The notes under the pieces were generated by a model. It made no database searches and was not told the origin of the DNA. It worked only from the letters and a program-made list of their open reading frames with translations. This document shows, one piece after another, positions 55,739 through 64,000 of a stretch of DNA of 64,000 nt; position 1 is the stretch's first letter; every line of letters starts with the position of its first letter. The stretch is taken from the NCBI RefSeq assembly GCF_905147045.1, contig NC_065905.1, positions 310,001 through 374,000 of the forward strand. Direction: 5' to 3'. The position numbers and the translations under genes were made by a program. Source of the stretch: Nymphalis io. Taxonomy: Eukaryota > Arthropoda > Insecta > Lepidoptera > Nymphalidae.

Positions 55739-55903
55739 TTTTGTACTCGGTGATGAAGAAAAAGACAATACTTATATTCCTCAAATGAATTTTGCCACAT
55801 GTGTATGTACTTACTCGCATTAAAGTAGCATGGCGAAATAAGCTCCAAGCCTCCTCAAGAGGAGAGAACGATTTTACCCAGCGGTGAGACATTTTTCAAC
55901 TGT
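55739..55903 (+). mobile_element. SINE family A, old 5'-truncated copy
   Basis: TACTCGGTGATGAAG, TTTTGCCACATGTGTATG, CTCGCATTAAAGTAGCATGG, CGAAATAAGCTCCAAGCC and ACCCAGCGGTGAGAC are family blocks with many changes. Confidence 0.65.
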
Positions 55904-58400
55904 AATTTTTTTTTTAAATTAAGCTCAAGCCAGTAAGTTGGAAACTTTCATTAGTATATTATAATTATAATTTAAAAACCACTTCACTTAGTAATATATT
56001 TAGAAGGCAATAAACTAGTCTGGGGAATGACATCGGGGGCTAATTACTCGACCTCGTGCATAATTGCGGAGTCTTTCTCGTGATTTTGATTTTAAACGAC
56101 TAAGAAATAAGTTTAATATTCAAGGTAGCTTTAGACGTAAGTTAAAAATATCCCTTGAGATATTTGCGCAGATGTTTTATTGTAAAACTAGCAAAACTCG
56201 CGGCTTCGCCAGCGAAAGTTTAATTTGTGAAGAAAATCCTTCAAATTTTGCCATCTTAATTTATATAATGCTTATTTGAGTTATAGAAGTAAAATATTTA
56301 AATTATAAAGTAGCAGCGGCAGTATAAAACCAAAAAAAAAATGGTTGTTTTGGTAACTCGCGAATATCCATATTAACTTATAAAGAGGTAGTTATATCGA
56401 AATCATAGAAAGACACTTTAATTTTATTATTTTTACAGATTTACAGATAAGCCTCAAATAATAGGCATCAAAAATATGTCCGTTTGAGTTTTTATAACTT
56501 TTGATACACATAACCAATAATCACGAAATAACAATTTAGACTTATAATAATTTAGTTAGTTGAATTTGTATTGAATTTCTTGCCGGTTCTTCTCCGTAGA
56601 TTCTACATTATAAACTGATAGTTACATTAGAACTATTTGAATAAAGTACATTTTCATTTGATTAATTGTTGATTAGAAGTACAAGTTAATATATTACAAA
56701 ATAACAATATAATCCATTAGGTTACTTATTGTATGTATATCTACCTGATTTGCATTTCCGAGGACGTAAGCAAAAATTGAACAAATAATATTCAAACTTT
56801 CATATTCATACAATAAACGCTTACTCGAGCAAGTACGAGTCACGCAAACGCAACGTTTGCACAAACATTGGAACGTGGATAATAAAAACGCAAATAAAAT
56901 ACTCGCACGATTCCTGAAAGCACTTTTGGTGTCCACGTAAACATCATCCGAATCGCTTTTTATAACTTTACGATGTTTGTTACACTCGTCGTAATTTCGT
57001 CTCGATTTAATGTTTTATTTTATGTAACAAAAAATAAAGTATATTCGGATAAAAAAGATAAATTAATGTTTTCGTGTAAGTAAACGTTACAGCCAGTATA
57101 TATCCCATTTTACGTGTTTTTTAAGGCTCAGAGTTGTATGTTCCAACCTCTAAGCACTGGACCGCACCTGATAAATTGACAATTTGTAGATAAAATGGCC
57201 GAATAACTTTTCGATGTTTCGACCCGGGGTTTGAACCCAAAAAGAGGTACTTACCATATTATTATATTATATGTTGGTATTATAACAGATAGATAAACTT
57301 TGCTTTCTTGTCTATAATTATGTAACTTAATACTATACTTAAAGTTGCTCACAACAATACTCCTTACAATAATACTCTTTGACCATTAGTTCGTTTAAAC
57401 TATCAAAACAAGAGCAGCTTTGAGAAGCTACACCTCGTCTTGAGAAATTACAACACAACCTTATAGCACCCATTATACACACAAAAAGTAACTTTATTTC
57501 AATACTATTAGAGTCTATGTTAACAGAACCCATGCTGGTTAAATCTTATCCTCAATTGCATACGATAGTCGTAATTAGTGTGAGAATCACGATAGTTCTA
57601 GAGTCTAGACTATCCGTTTTCCAACTGAGACACGAGTCGATGTCTCACGAAGGGGTTTCTAAAGTTTGTTAGTAATTGTTTGACACGGTGCAACTTGCTC
57701 ATGCACTCGGTGTTGTGTTTGACCGTAACAAGTTTGCGCATTCATTAGGTTGTGTAAGACGATACAATCCGTGTATCATTTACAGAATAAAATAAAACTT
57801 TAATACGTAACATGTGATCATTCTTCAACGTTTGAATTTCTTGTTTTTAACCCCTAACGTAAAAAGATGGGGTGTTATGAGTTTAACATCATTATCTGAC
57901 GGTCTGTGGTATCACAGCTCCCAAAAGCACCAATTTTGATGCGGTTTTTTCTCTTTAAAACCTCACGTAGTCGATAGTTCTTAGCTATAAATTATAAAGA
58001 TATGTTCAGACGTTTTAAGATCATAAGTGGATATAGAGGTAAAATAACTATTAAATAATATATGTATACAAATAAATGTTGGTGGAAAACTCTTATAATT
58101 ATTATTCTTCTGAGTCTTTACTTCTGTTTTGGTTATTCGTTTTTTATTTCGTTATTTTTTTTTAAACTTAGATAAGGTTTATTATTTGCATTGTAATTTA
58201 AAAAAAAAGCAATGCATTATAAAAAAAATCAACTGCTTTTATTATTACTTCCAATCGTATATTGTGTTATAATAACTTTATTCGCAAAGACAGTTTCAGT
58301 TGATTTATGTATATAATATTTTCATAAATATTTATTAGTTTTCTAAACGTCGCTTGCTACTAAGGTATGTAATATTAAGAGAACTTCAGAAAGGTACGTG
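55904..58400. other. No gene; small family F-like remnant
   Basis: AACTAGCAAAACTCGCGGCTTC at 56187 is a likely start of a decayed F-type repeat. At 57085-57240 a sequence ending GGGGTTTGAACCC looks like an old tRNA-derived element. The remaining AT-rich sequence shows nothing. Confidence 0.4.
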
Positions 58401-58414
58401 GCTCCCTTAAAACC

Positions 58415-58500
58415 CAGATTCGGGGTGGGAATCGAATTCGCAACCCTGAAACTGAGGGCAGCGTCACTGCCAACGACCCAAACGACGCCAACGGAGCAGT
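58415..58500 (-). mobile_element. tRNA-like head related to SINE C
   Basis: GGGGTGGGAATCGAATTCGC, AACCCTGAAACTGAGGGCAG and CCAACGACCCAAACGACGCC follow the layout of the C head at 59.9 kb (GGGTGGGAATCGAACCCAC) with differences. No body could be aligned. Confidence 0.4.
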
Positions 58501-59266
58501 CAAAATAAAAACAATATTGTAATATGTTATTGTATATGATATATGTATATTTTATTTATTTATTTAATAGGAACACTATACATATACATAATAAATAATG
58601 TCGTACATAACATCCAAAGAAAAAAAAATCTACTTCTGATATGTATATCGATTACAAGTGTACACAACACTCAAAAAGTAACACGTCAACATAAAATAAA
58701 ATAACAAATAAAAATTATTGACCTATGCTTTCTCCATTAACACAATGAAAAAAAAACATATAAAAGAAACAAACAACAGAATCTCAACGAACTGTTTTGA
58801 TGATGGACTCGCTGACAAAAAGTGATCCATGAGCTTTTTTTTTAAAGGAATTAAGCTGTCATGAAAGATGTCAACGCCATGTATAATTAAATGTATTAAT
58901 ATATAAATTTTGATTTATATTTCTGAAAAATACATGTAGTGTAAAACAAAACTCCAATAATACGTTTATTCAAAGAAGTCCACTCGCTTATAGTTAAAGT
59001 GAAAAACTACCTGTTTGGAAAAGAAAAAACCCTGAGAAGAACCGGCGAAAGAAACTTAGGGGTTTTTTTTTATTTTCTCTGTCTTTTATAATTATACAGT
59101 TTCCAATAAAACAAAGAAATAGCCTTATTTCATTTCCAAGGTATGCTATCATAACGTACTCACTAATTATATAAAAACTTTTTCCACACAAGTGTTTCTT
59201 TACATTTTTTTAATATTATAAAAAGAAAATATGCAGTATATATGATAGCACCACGAAAGAGATACT

Positions 59267-59304
<38 letters not shown>

Positions 59305-59698
59305 AATATGTAACGTAAATGAGTTTCAGGCCAATCGAGGTCAATATAGGAGTTGGTATGGAATGAATATCTAATTTTACTAATTAAAGGACAACAAATC
59401 ATAGTGACAGTAATGCAGGTCGGACGTCAAGCCTCAGGCAGTGCAACGAACTGACGTCAGAGCGATATATCACGGCGGTAATGCAATAGCGGCTGCAATC
59501 AATCATCGGCGACGCTAGTACGACATTGTGCTATGAAATATCATTTAATTAGTGATTTTGAAATAATGAATACAATTATATAAACATTATGAGGCAGCCC
59601 GGACACAGTGGAAATAGATTGGTCCGATATCAGAACTACGTATATCAGACAATTACTAGGCACTACTAATAACTAGGCCGTTTATAATTTTCCGAACC
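58501..59698. other. No gene; TA microsatellite at 59271-59302
   Basis: GC-richer patch at 59420-59520 with a palindromic CTGACGTCAG. The TA array accounts for the Ile-Tyr run of a minus-strand open frame. No gene. Confidence 0.45.
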
Positions 59699-59954
59699 GA
59701 TAATAATAATAATACCCTGGGACATTATTCACACACGGCCATCTGATCCCAAACTAAGCAGAGCTTGTACTGTGGAAACCAGAGAACTGATATACTACAT
59801 ATACTACTTTACTTTTGTGAATAGATACTTATATAGATAATTACATTGAGACTCAGGAAAAACATGTTCATGCATACAAATGTCTGTCCTGGGTGGGAAT
59901 CGAACCCACAACCTTCGGCGTGAAAGAAAAACCAACCACGCCAACCGACCCGTC
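59699..59954 (-). mobile_element. SINE family C, full length
   Basis: AATAATAATAATACCCTGGG, GGCCATCTGATCCCAAACT, TGTACTGTGGAAACCAGAG, AACTGATATACTACATATAC, ATAGATAATTACATTGAG, GTCTGTCCTGGGTGGGAATC, GAACCCACAACCTTCGGCG and CCAACCACGCCAACCGACCC. The last two blocks are the complement of the tRNA-like B-box and A-box. This copy is the uninterrupted reference for the nested copy at 41.7 kb. Confidence 0.85.
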
Positions 59955-59986
59955 CATACACATAGAATCACATAGAAACCTGCAAG

Positions 59987-60128
59987 AAAAAAGCGTACTA
60001 ATTCTTTAAAGGCTGGCAAGGCACCTGCAAGTCCTCCAGTATTGCAAATGTCCATGGGTGGTGGTAGTCACTTTCCATCAGGTGAGCCTCCAGCTCGTTT
60101 GTCCGCTCTTAAATAAAAAAAAAAAAAC
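59987..60128 (+). mobile_element. LINE 3' UTR with poly(A)
   Basis: TTTAAAGGCTGGCAAGGCACC, AGTATTGCAAATGTCCATGG, GTGGTGGTAGTCACTTTCC, ATCAGGTGAGCCTCC, GCTCGTTTGTCCGCTC and a poly(A). This is a LINE tail often seen in Lepidoptera. It shares the CACTTnCCATCAGGTG motif with L1 and repeat B. No coding part is present. Confidence 0.7.
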
Positions 60129-61261
60129 AATCTGCTTCATCGATAATCGACAAACATTAATGCTTCATAGTGTCGTATTTGATTGTGCTTAATTTATCGT
60201 CAACCAATTCACATTGGAATTGTGGTGGATGACTCCTGAACGAGAGAAGATGAAGATAAAAAGAATAAATGAATTAGACTTTAATAGGAGTCTAAGCCTT
60301 TTCTCGGCATCGAGCCTCGTAACTTACTTTTCCTGCAAAAGTACATTAAAAAATCCATCAAACGTCAAAGACTTTTCCGCTCCCGTAATTGTGACATTAC
60401 GTTTTATTCGACGGCAACGGTTCCGCGGATGTCACTGACATTAAAATGATTGAAACGACCCGTAGAGTACCGGAGCGTTGCTATTTGCTCAATGTATTGA
60501 GGTTATTTGTTCCAGGTTTCAATTATTTTTACACAATTGGTTGGACATTTTTTAAATAAGATTTATCGGAATTGAATCGAAAGAAATGAACAATTATAAT
60601 AACTGCAGTACTCAAATCGTTTTTTTATAGATTAACATTATATATATATATATATATATATAAATTACTTTATATATCTCGTTTATATCGTAAATAAAAT
60701 ATACCACTAATGATTATGCGTAGTAGAGTTGGAAGGTTACTAAATATGAAGCGACTTTACCCTTGGAAATTAAAAAAATGATATTTGTGTTTATTTTGTC
60801 TAATATTAAAATTAAAAAAAAATAGACAAATATTTTAATAAAAGTTTCATGAAACAGTCTATGTATTGTTGCAAAAGGAATGAAAAACCTATCAGTTTTG
60901 AGATTAGCTCGAACGAACACCAAATTGCATAAATATTGTCGCATTATATTACATAAATATAGTGGTGACGTTTAACTTATAATATGGATGAAATATGCAG
61001 ATTAAATTATGTTTTCATTCTCCCAATACAATATTAGACTAAAGTGTAAAAATTATTATAATGATGATTTCCTGTGCAGAGTCACAGTCTACTATATCTT
61101 CACTCTCATAATCAAATGGAAAAGTAAATCCGATACAACCTCAAAGTGCTTAGACGTACGCCCAAATGCTTTATGTGCTTCCGTAACACGTGACAACGTG
61201 AGACGTGTTAACAATAAACTAACTACTAAGTCATTCATGACAGAAAAACCAATTAAATATA
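60129..61261. other. No gene; TA microsatellite at 60639-60662
   Basis: An open frame at 60214-60438 has no motif. Otherwise AT-rich with nothing assignable. Confidence 0.4.
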
Positions 61262-61345
61262 TCGAAGTGACCTGATTGAGCTCAGGACCTTGGGATCTGC
61301 ATGTCTGAATCTGAATGATGCCTTATAAACAAGCCACTAGACTAG
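61262..61345 (-). mobile_element. tRNA-like SINE head, decayed
   Basis: GAGCTCAGGACCTTGGGATC, TGCATGTCTGAATC and AAGCCACTAGACTAGCG resemble in antisense the head at 44697-44770 and, more loosely, family D. Confidence 0.4.
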
Positions 61346-61739
61346 CGACACATAAAAATAATATTAAAACCTCTTAATGTAACTTTATTATGTCAAATAT
61401 AAAATATAATATCTTTCCTACCAAATAGGTCATCATTTCTGAAGCCGTATGAAGAAACGGTAATAATTTTCTTCGTTTCACTGCTTCATACTTTTTATTT
61501 TGGAATATCAAACTTCACAAACAATAATATAAAACCTAAAAGCAATAAAAAATCCTTATGACCGAGGGGAGTTTTTAAAGCGACGTGACTTCGCTTCTCA
61601 AGCGTTTCTCAATAGATTCGTTTATACACAAATTATAATAAGACGGCAATGTTCACCCAAGCAATATTTATAGTGGGATGCCACGCTAATAAATAATAAC
61701 AAAAGTAATAATTATATTTCAGAAAGGTAGGTTTCAAAA

Positions 61740-61890
61740 TGATAAGATGCGTTTCTCACCTTCTTAAACCGTCGATATCACCGTCCTTGAGCCTGAAATT
61801 AAACTGGCTCACCAATGCTTTCAAACGGAACACAATAATTCGATGTATCACTATTTAGCCGTTGAATAACCGAATCTATGAAGGCTGGTT
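61740..61890 (-). mobile_element. Repeat family B, very old
   Basis: CACCGTCCTTGAGCCTG, AAACTGGCTCACCAATGC, TTTCAAACGGAACACAATAA and CTATTTAGCCGTTGAATAACC are the middle blocks of the family in antisense, heavily changed. Confidence 0.5.
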
Positions 61891-62130
61891 AACATGAATA
61901 AAACTTTTAAAACTATTTTAATTGCCTATTTATACCAATGTTCCAATTTTTTAATGTTCCAATTTTTAATCCACTTATAAATATATATAGCATATATTGC
62001 ATTTAAATCCATAGACGGAAAGGCACTCTAGATAAACTTTCGTGGTTTTCGTAGTGCCATCATTTAATTGTTATTTGGTTGTTTATATTATTAAATACAT
62101 AAATTAAGAAAATAAACAATAAAATATATA

Positions 62131-62839
62131 GCTGAGATGGCCCTGGAGTAAGAACGCGTGAACAGCCCCGATGCCCGGGGCTTAAAAGATAGGGTGTAAC
62201 CCTGGAGCCTGGGGTGGATGCGTGAGGTGGGAGCCTCGCGTGTCTTTTTTCAGACGGCCCTGTGGAGGACGTCAGCCGGGATGGCCTTGCGCTGCCGTAC
62301 ACACTAGCGAGGAGTGTGGGGGGGAGGCGTATTACCTTTGCCCCCTGAGGAGAGCTCCGTCGAGCCACGAGCGGAGAAAAGCACGGGAGAGGGCGCGAAT
62401 GCGTTATATCAACACGATCCCGCAGACTCTCCGATCCGTGCTGAGGACGGCCATCGCAGTAGTTTTTGTGGGTAGGAATCCCACATAACCCAGTTCCCCC
62501 TCCTATGGGAGCTGGGTACCTTTCTGAAGGTTTCCACTGCGTTAAAAAAGGAGTAGGAGTAGGAGTGCGTGAATATTAACTGATCATCGTGGGTTCAAAC
62601 CCGGGCAAGCCTCACTGAATTTTCATGTGCTTAATTTGTGGTTATAATTCATTTCGTGCTTGACGGCGAAGCAAAATATCGTGAGGAAACCTGCATGTGT
62701 CTATTTTCCCTAAAAAATCTGCCACATCTGAATTCCACCAACCCGCATTGGAGCAGAATGATGGAATAAGCTCCAAGCTTTCTCAAAAAGGGAGAAGAAG
62801 CCTTAGCCCAGCAGTGGATCATTCGCAGGTTATTACTGT
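62131..62839 (+). mobile_element. SINE family A, full length, split by a GC-rich insert
   Basis: Head GCTGAGATGGCCC, A-box region, then the insert at 62163-62566, then ATTAACTGATCATCGTGGG, B-box GGTTCAAACCCGGGC and the complete body to GCAGGTTATTACTG. Removing the insert gives a contiguous A element of about 300 bp. Confidence 0.88.
62163..62566 (+). mobile_element. GC-rich non-LTR-like insert, 404 bp, inside SINE A
   Basis: GCGTGAA precedes (62156-62162) and follows (62567-62573) it, a 7-bp target duplication. It opens with CAGCCCCGATGCCCGGGGC, a strong short hairpin, and ends TTAAAAAAGGAGTAGGAGTA, a G/A-rich short tandem tail of the type left by some non-LTR elements. Its GC content is far above its surroundings. 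Open frames exist on both strands but neither has a recognised motif. It may be a SINE or the fused ends of a LINE of the R1 type; I could not name the family. Confidence 0.75.
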
Positions 62840-62842
62840 ACA

Positions 62843-62930
62843 TATATTTACTCACCTGGTGAGTGACTACCACCATCATTGGATATCTGCAACACAGAAG
62901 GGCTTGTGATTGTGTTGCCAGCCTTCACGG
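62843..62930 (-). mobile_element. LINE 3' end, same family as 60.0 kb
   Basis: CTCACCTGGTGAGTGACTACC, ATTGGATATCTGCAACAC and GTGTTGCCAGCCTT are the antisense of the 59987-60128 tail with changes. It follows directly after a SINE A. Confidence 0.55.
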
Positions 62931-62937
62931 AATAAGC

Positions 62938-63085
62938 GTAACGATAACATCGAGAGGAGATCTGCATATGTCAGATAAAAAAAATTCACATGTCTAACCA
63001 CCCAGCGTTGTAGAATAAGCTCTTAGCCTTCTCTTTAAAAGGAGAAGGCACTTACCGATCAGTGTGGAACAGTCACCGGCTATAA
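62938..63085 (+). mobile_element. SINE family A, very old
   Basis: AACGATAACATCGAGAGG, TCTGCATATGTCAG, CCACCCAGCGTTGTAGAATAAG, CTCTTTAAAAGGAGAAGGC and CAGTCACCGGCTATAA follow the A order with heavy change. Confidence 0.6.
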
Positions 63086-63465
63086 TTTTTTTGCTGTATA
63101 ATAAATATAATTTATGAAAAATGATAAGTAGCAAAATGAATTAAGTATATTGTTTATATTTCCGGAACCATAAGCCCAACAATACGGAACGCTAAAAAGA
63201 AAACGGAAATAAGAAATATGAGTCGTTACGTTTATGGCAACATCTGTAAGAAAATGACTCGAAATAAGGAAAGAACTTAAATATAATTTTCATGACACTT
63301 ATTAACCAAACACATTTGTCTTAAATAAGCAATATTTAAAATTACACTGCAAAAAAATATTATTATTTATTTCATAGTAAAAGCTTCCAATTATTTTGTT
63401 TACCTTTATGTTCGTTTGAATTTTAACGGAGGATTGCGGATTTAAGTCTAAACTAGAAACTCTGT

Positions 63466-63616
63466 GCTTAAGTCTGCATGTTTCGGTTGAAAATCTAGCA
63501 CATGTTTATCCACTAACCCGCATTCGAGCAGCGTGGTGTAATAATCTATAAACCATTTCCTCAAAATTAGAAGGAAGACATTAACCCAGCATTGGGACAT
63601 TTGCAGGCTATTCCTG
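63466..63616 (+). mobile_element. SINE family A, 5'-truncated
   Basis: TTAAGTCTGCATGTTTCGG, CACTAACCCGCATTCGAGC, GTGGTGTAATAATC, CCTCAAAATTAGAAGG and GGGACATTTGCAGGCTATTCC. The truncated left side fades into AT-rich sequence. Confidence 0.75.
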
Positions 63617-64000
63617 TACTTTAATTTTATAGATACAACGAATATAATAGACAATTACGTAGGTAAATAATGTGTAAAACACTCGCTACTTTTAATAAGC
63701 TGTGAAGTCAAAACACAACTATAGTCCGACCAAAATGAAACGGAGAGAAAAAAGAGTACCGCAAAAGTGGAAGTTGGCGAACCGGACTAAGACCCCTGAG
63801 AGAACTTTAAAAGACCGCAAATGCAACTTGAACCAAACATTTAACTTACCATTTAAGACATAAATTAAACATAAAAAGTATTTTTAAACGACACCGAGCA
63901 CAAATAACTCATTTTTTTACATATTGCAATTAATAAGGTAAGAATAATAAAAGTATAGTATAAGCAAAACCAACTATTGAAGAAAAGAGTTCTTAGCCCA
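63617..64000. other. No gene recognised
   Basis: A purine-rich part at 63735-63830 has no assignable content. Confidence 0.4.

Noticed and set aside
59163..59402. Minus-strand frame with an Ile-Tyr run
   Set aside because: It reads through a TA microsatellite and has no other support.
1488..59460. CRE-like TGACGTCA sites near 1488, 1842, 9447 and 59453
   Set aside because: Four short palindromes in 64 kb without a nearby gene are not evidence of regulation.
62060..62488. Arg/Pro-rich open frames of 88 and 102 codons on both strands
   Set aside because: They lie in the GC-rich insert at 62163-62566, contradict each other, and carry no known motif.
3222..63616. Spaced direct repeats resembling an array
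   Set aside because: They are dispersed SINE A and B copies in both orientations with individual target duplications, not a CRISPR or satellite array.

Overview
The window is AT-rich eukaryotic DNA from an insect, most likely a lepidopteran and probably a nymphalid-type butterfly. The main reason is the dominant repeat: a tRNA-headed SINE of the type called Metulj in Heliconius, present in about twenty copies. Several other families that I associate with lepidopteran genomes accompany it. The family names are recalled from knowledge, not searched. I found no convincing host protein-coding gene, no rRNA, no CRISPR array and no operon. It reads as intergenic or intronic DNA that has been repeatedly invaded by transposable elements.

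Repeat families, with labels used throughout. A = tRNA-derived SINE, about 300 bp, head GCCGAGATGGCCCAGTGG, 3' end GGCTGTTACT. B = about 290 bp non-autonomous repeat, sense strand ending in ACCATCAGGTGG, a short CT/GT-rich stretch and poly(A). C = tRNA-derived SINE with an (AAT)n tail and the B-box-like GGTTCGATTCCCACCC. D = tRNA-derived SINE starting GACTGCCTCGTTGGTCTAG. F = insect-wide repeat beginning ACTAGCTGTGCCCGCGG. RTE = short 3' ends of RTE-like non-LTR retrotransposons ending in the protein motif EAYVQQW. L1 and L2 are labels for the two longer LINE relics at 18.8-21.25 kb and 31.45-32.1 kb.

Layout. 0-13 kb: scattered A, C, D and RTE pieces, a perfect 38-bp palindrome and long blank stretches. 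13-30 kb: an F element split by A, a 2.4-kb dead LINE (L1) split by a GC-rich insert, and a 354-bp hAT-type MITE with an 8-bp target duplication. 30-36 kb: the 3' end of L2, an F element split by a TA microsatellite and an RTE tail, and a nearly full-length but dead mariner. 38-50 kb: the densest nesting, with A inside C, A inside B, B inside RTE, and a chimeric A element. 50-55 kb: a second, internally deleted mariner, RTE inside B, and a tandem double hairpin at a D head. 55-64 kb: degraded repeats, and an A copy split by a GC-rich insert.

The elements do not form a working system. Their value is historical. At least a dozen insertions keep readable target-site duplications of 6 to 14 bp, which fix exact ends and the order of events. 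The two most interesting signals are the reciprocal nesting of B and RTE (both active in the same period) and a chimeric A element that carries about 70 bp of unrelated DNA and a second partial head, with a related copy 24 kb away.
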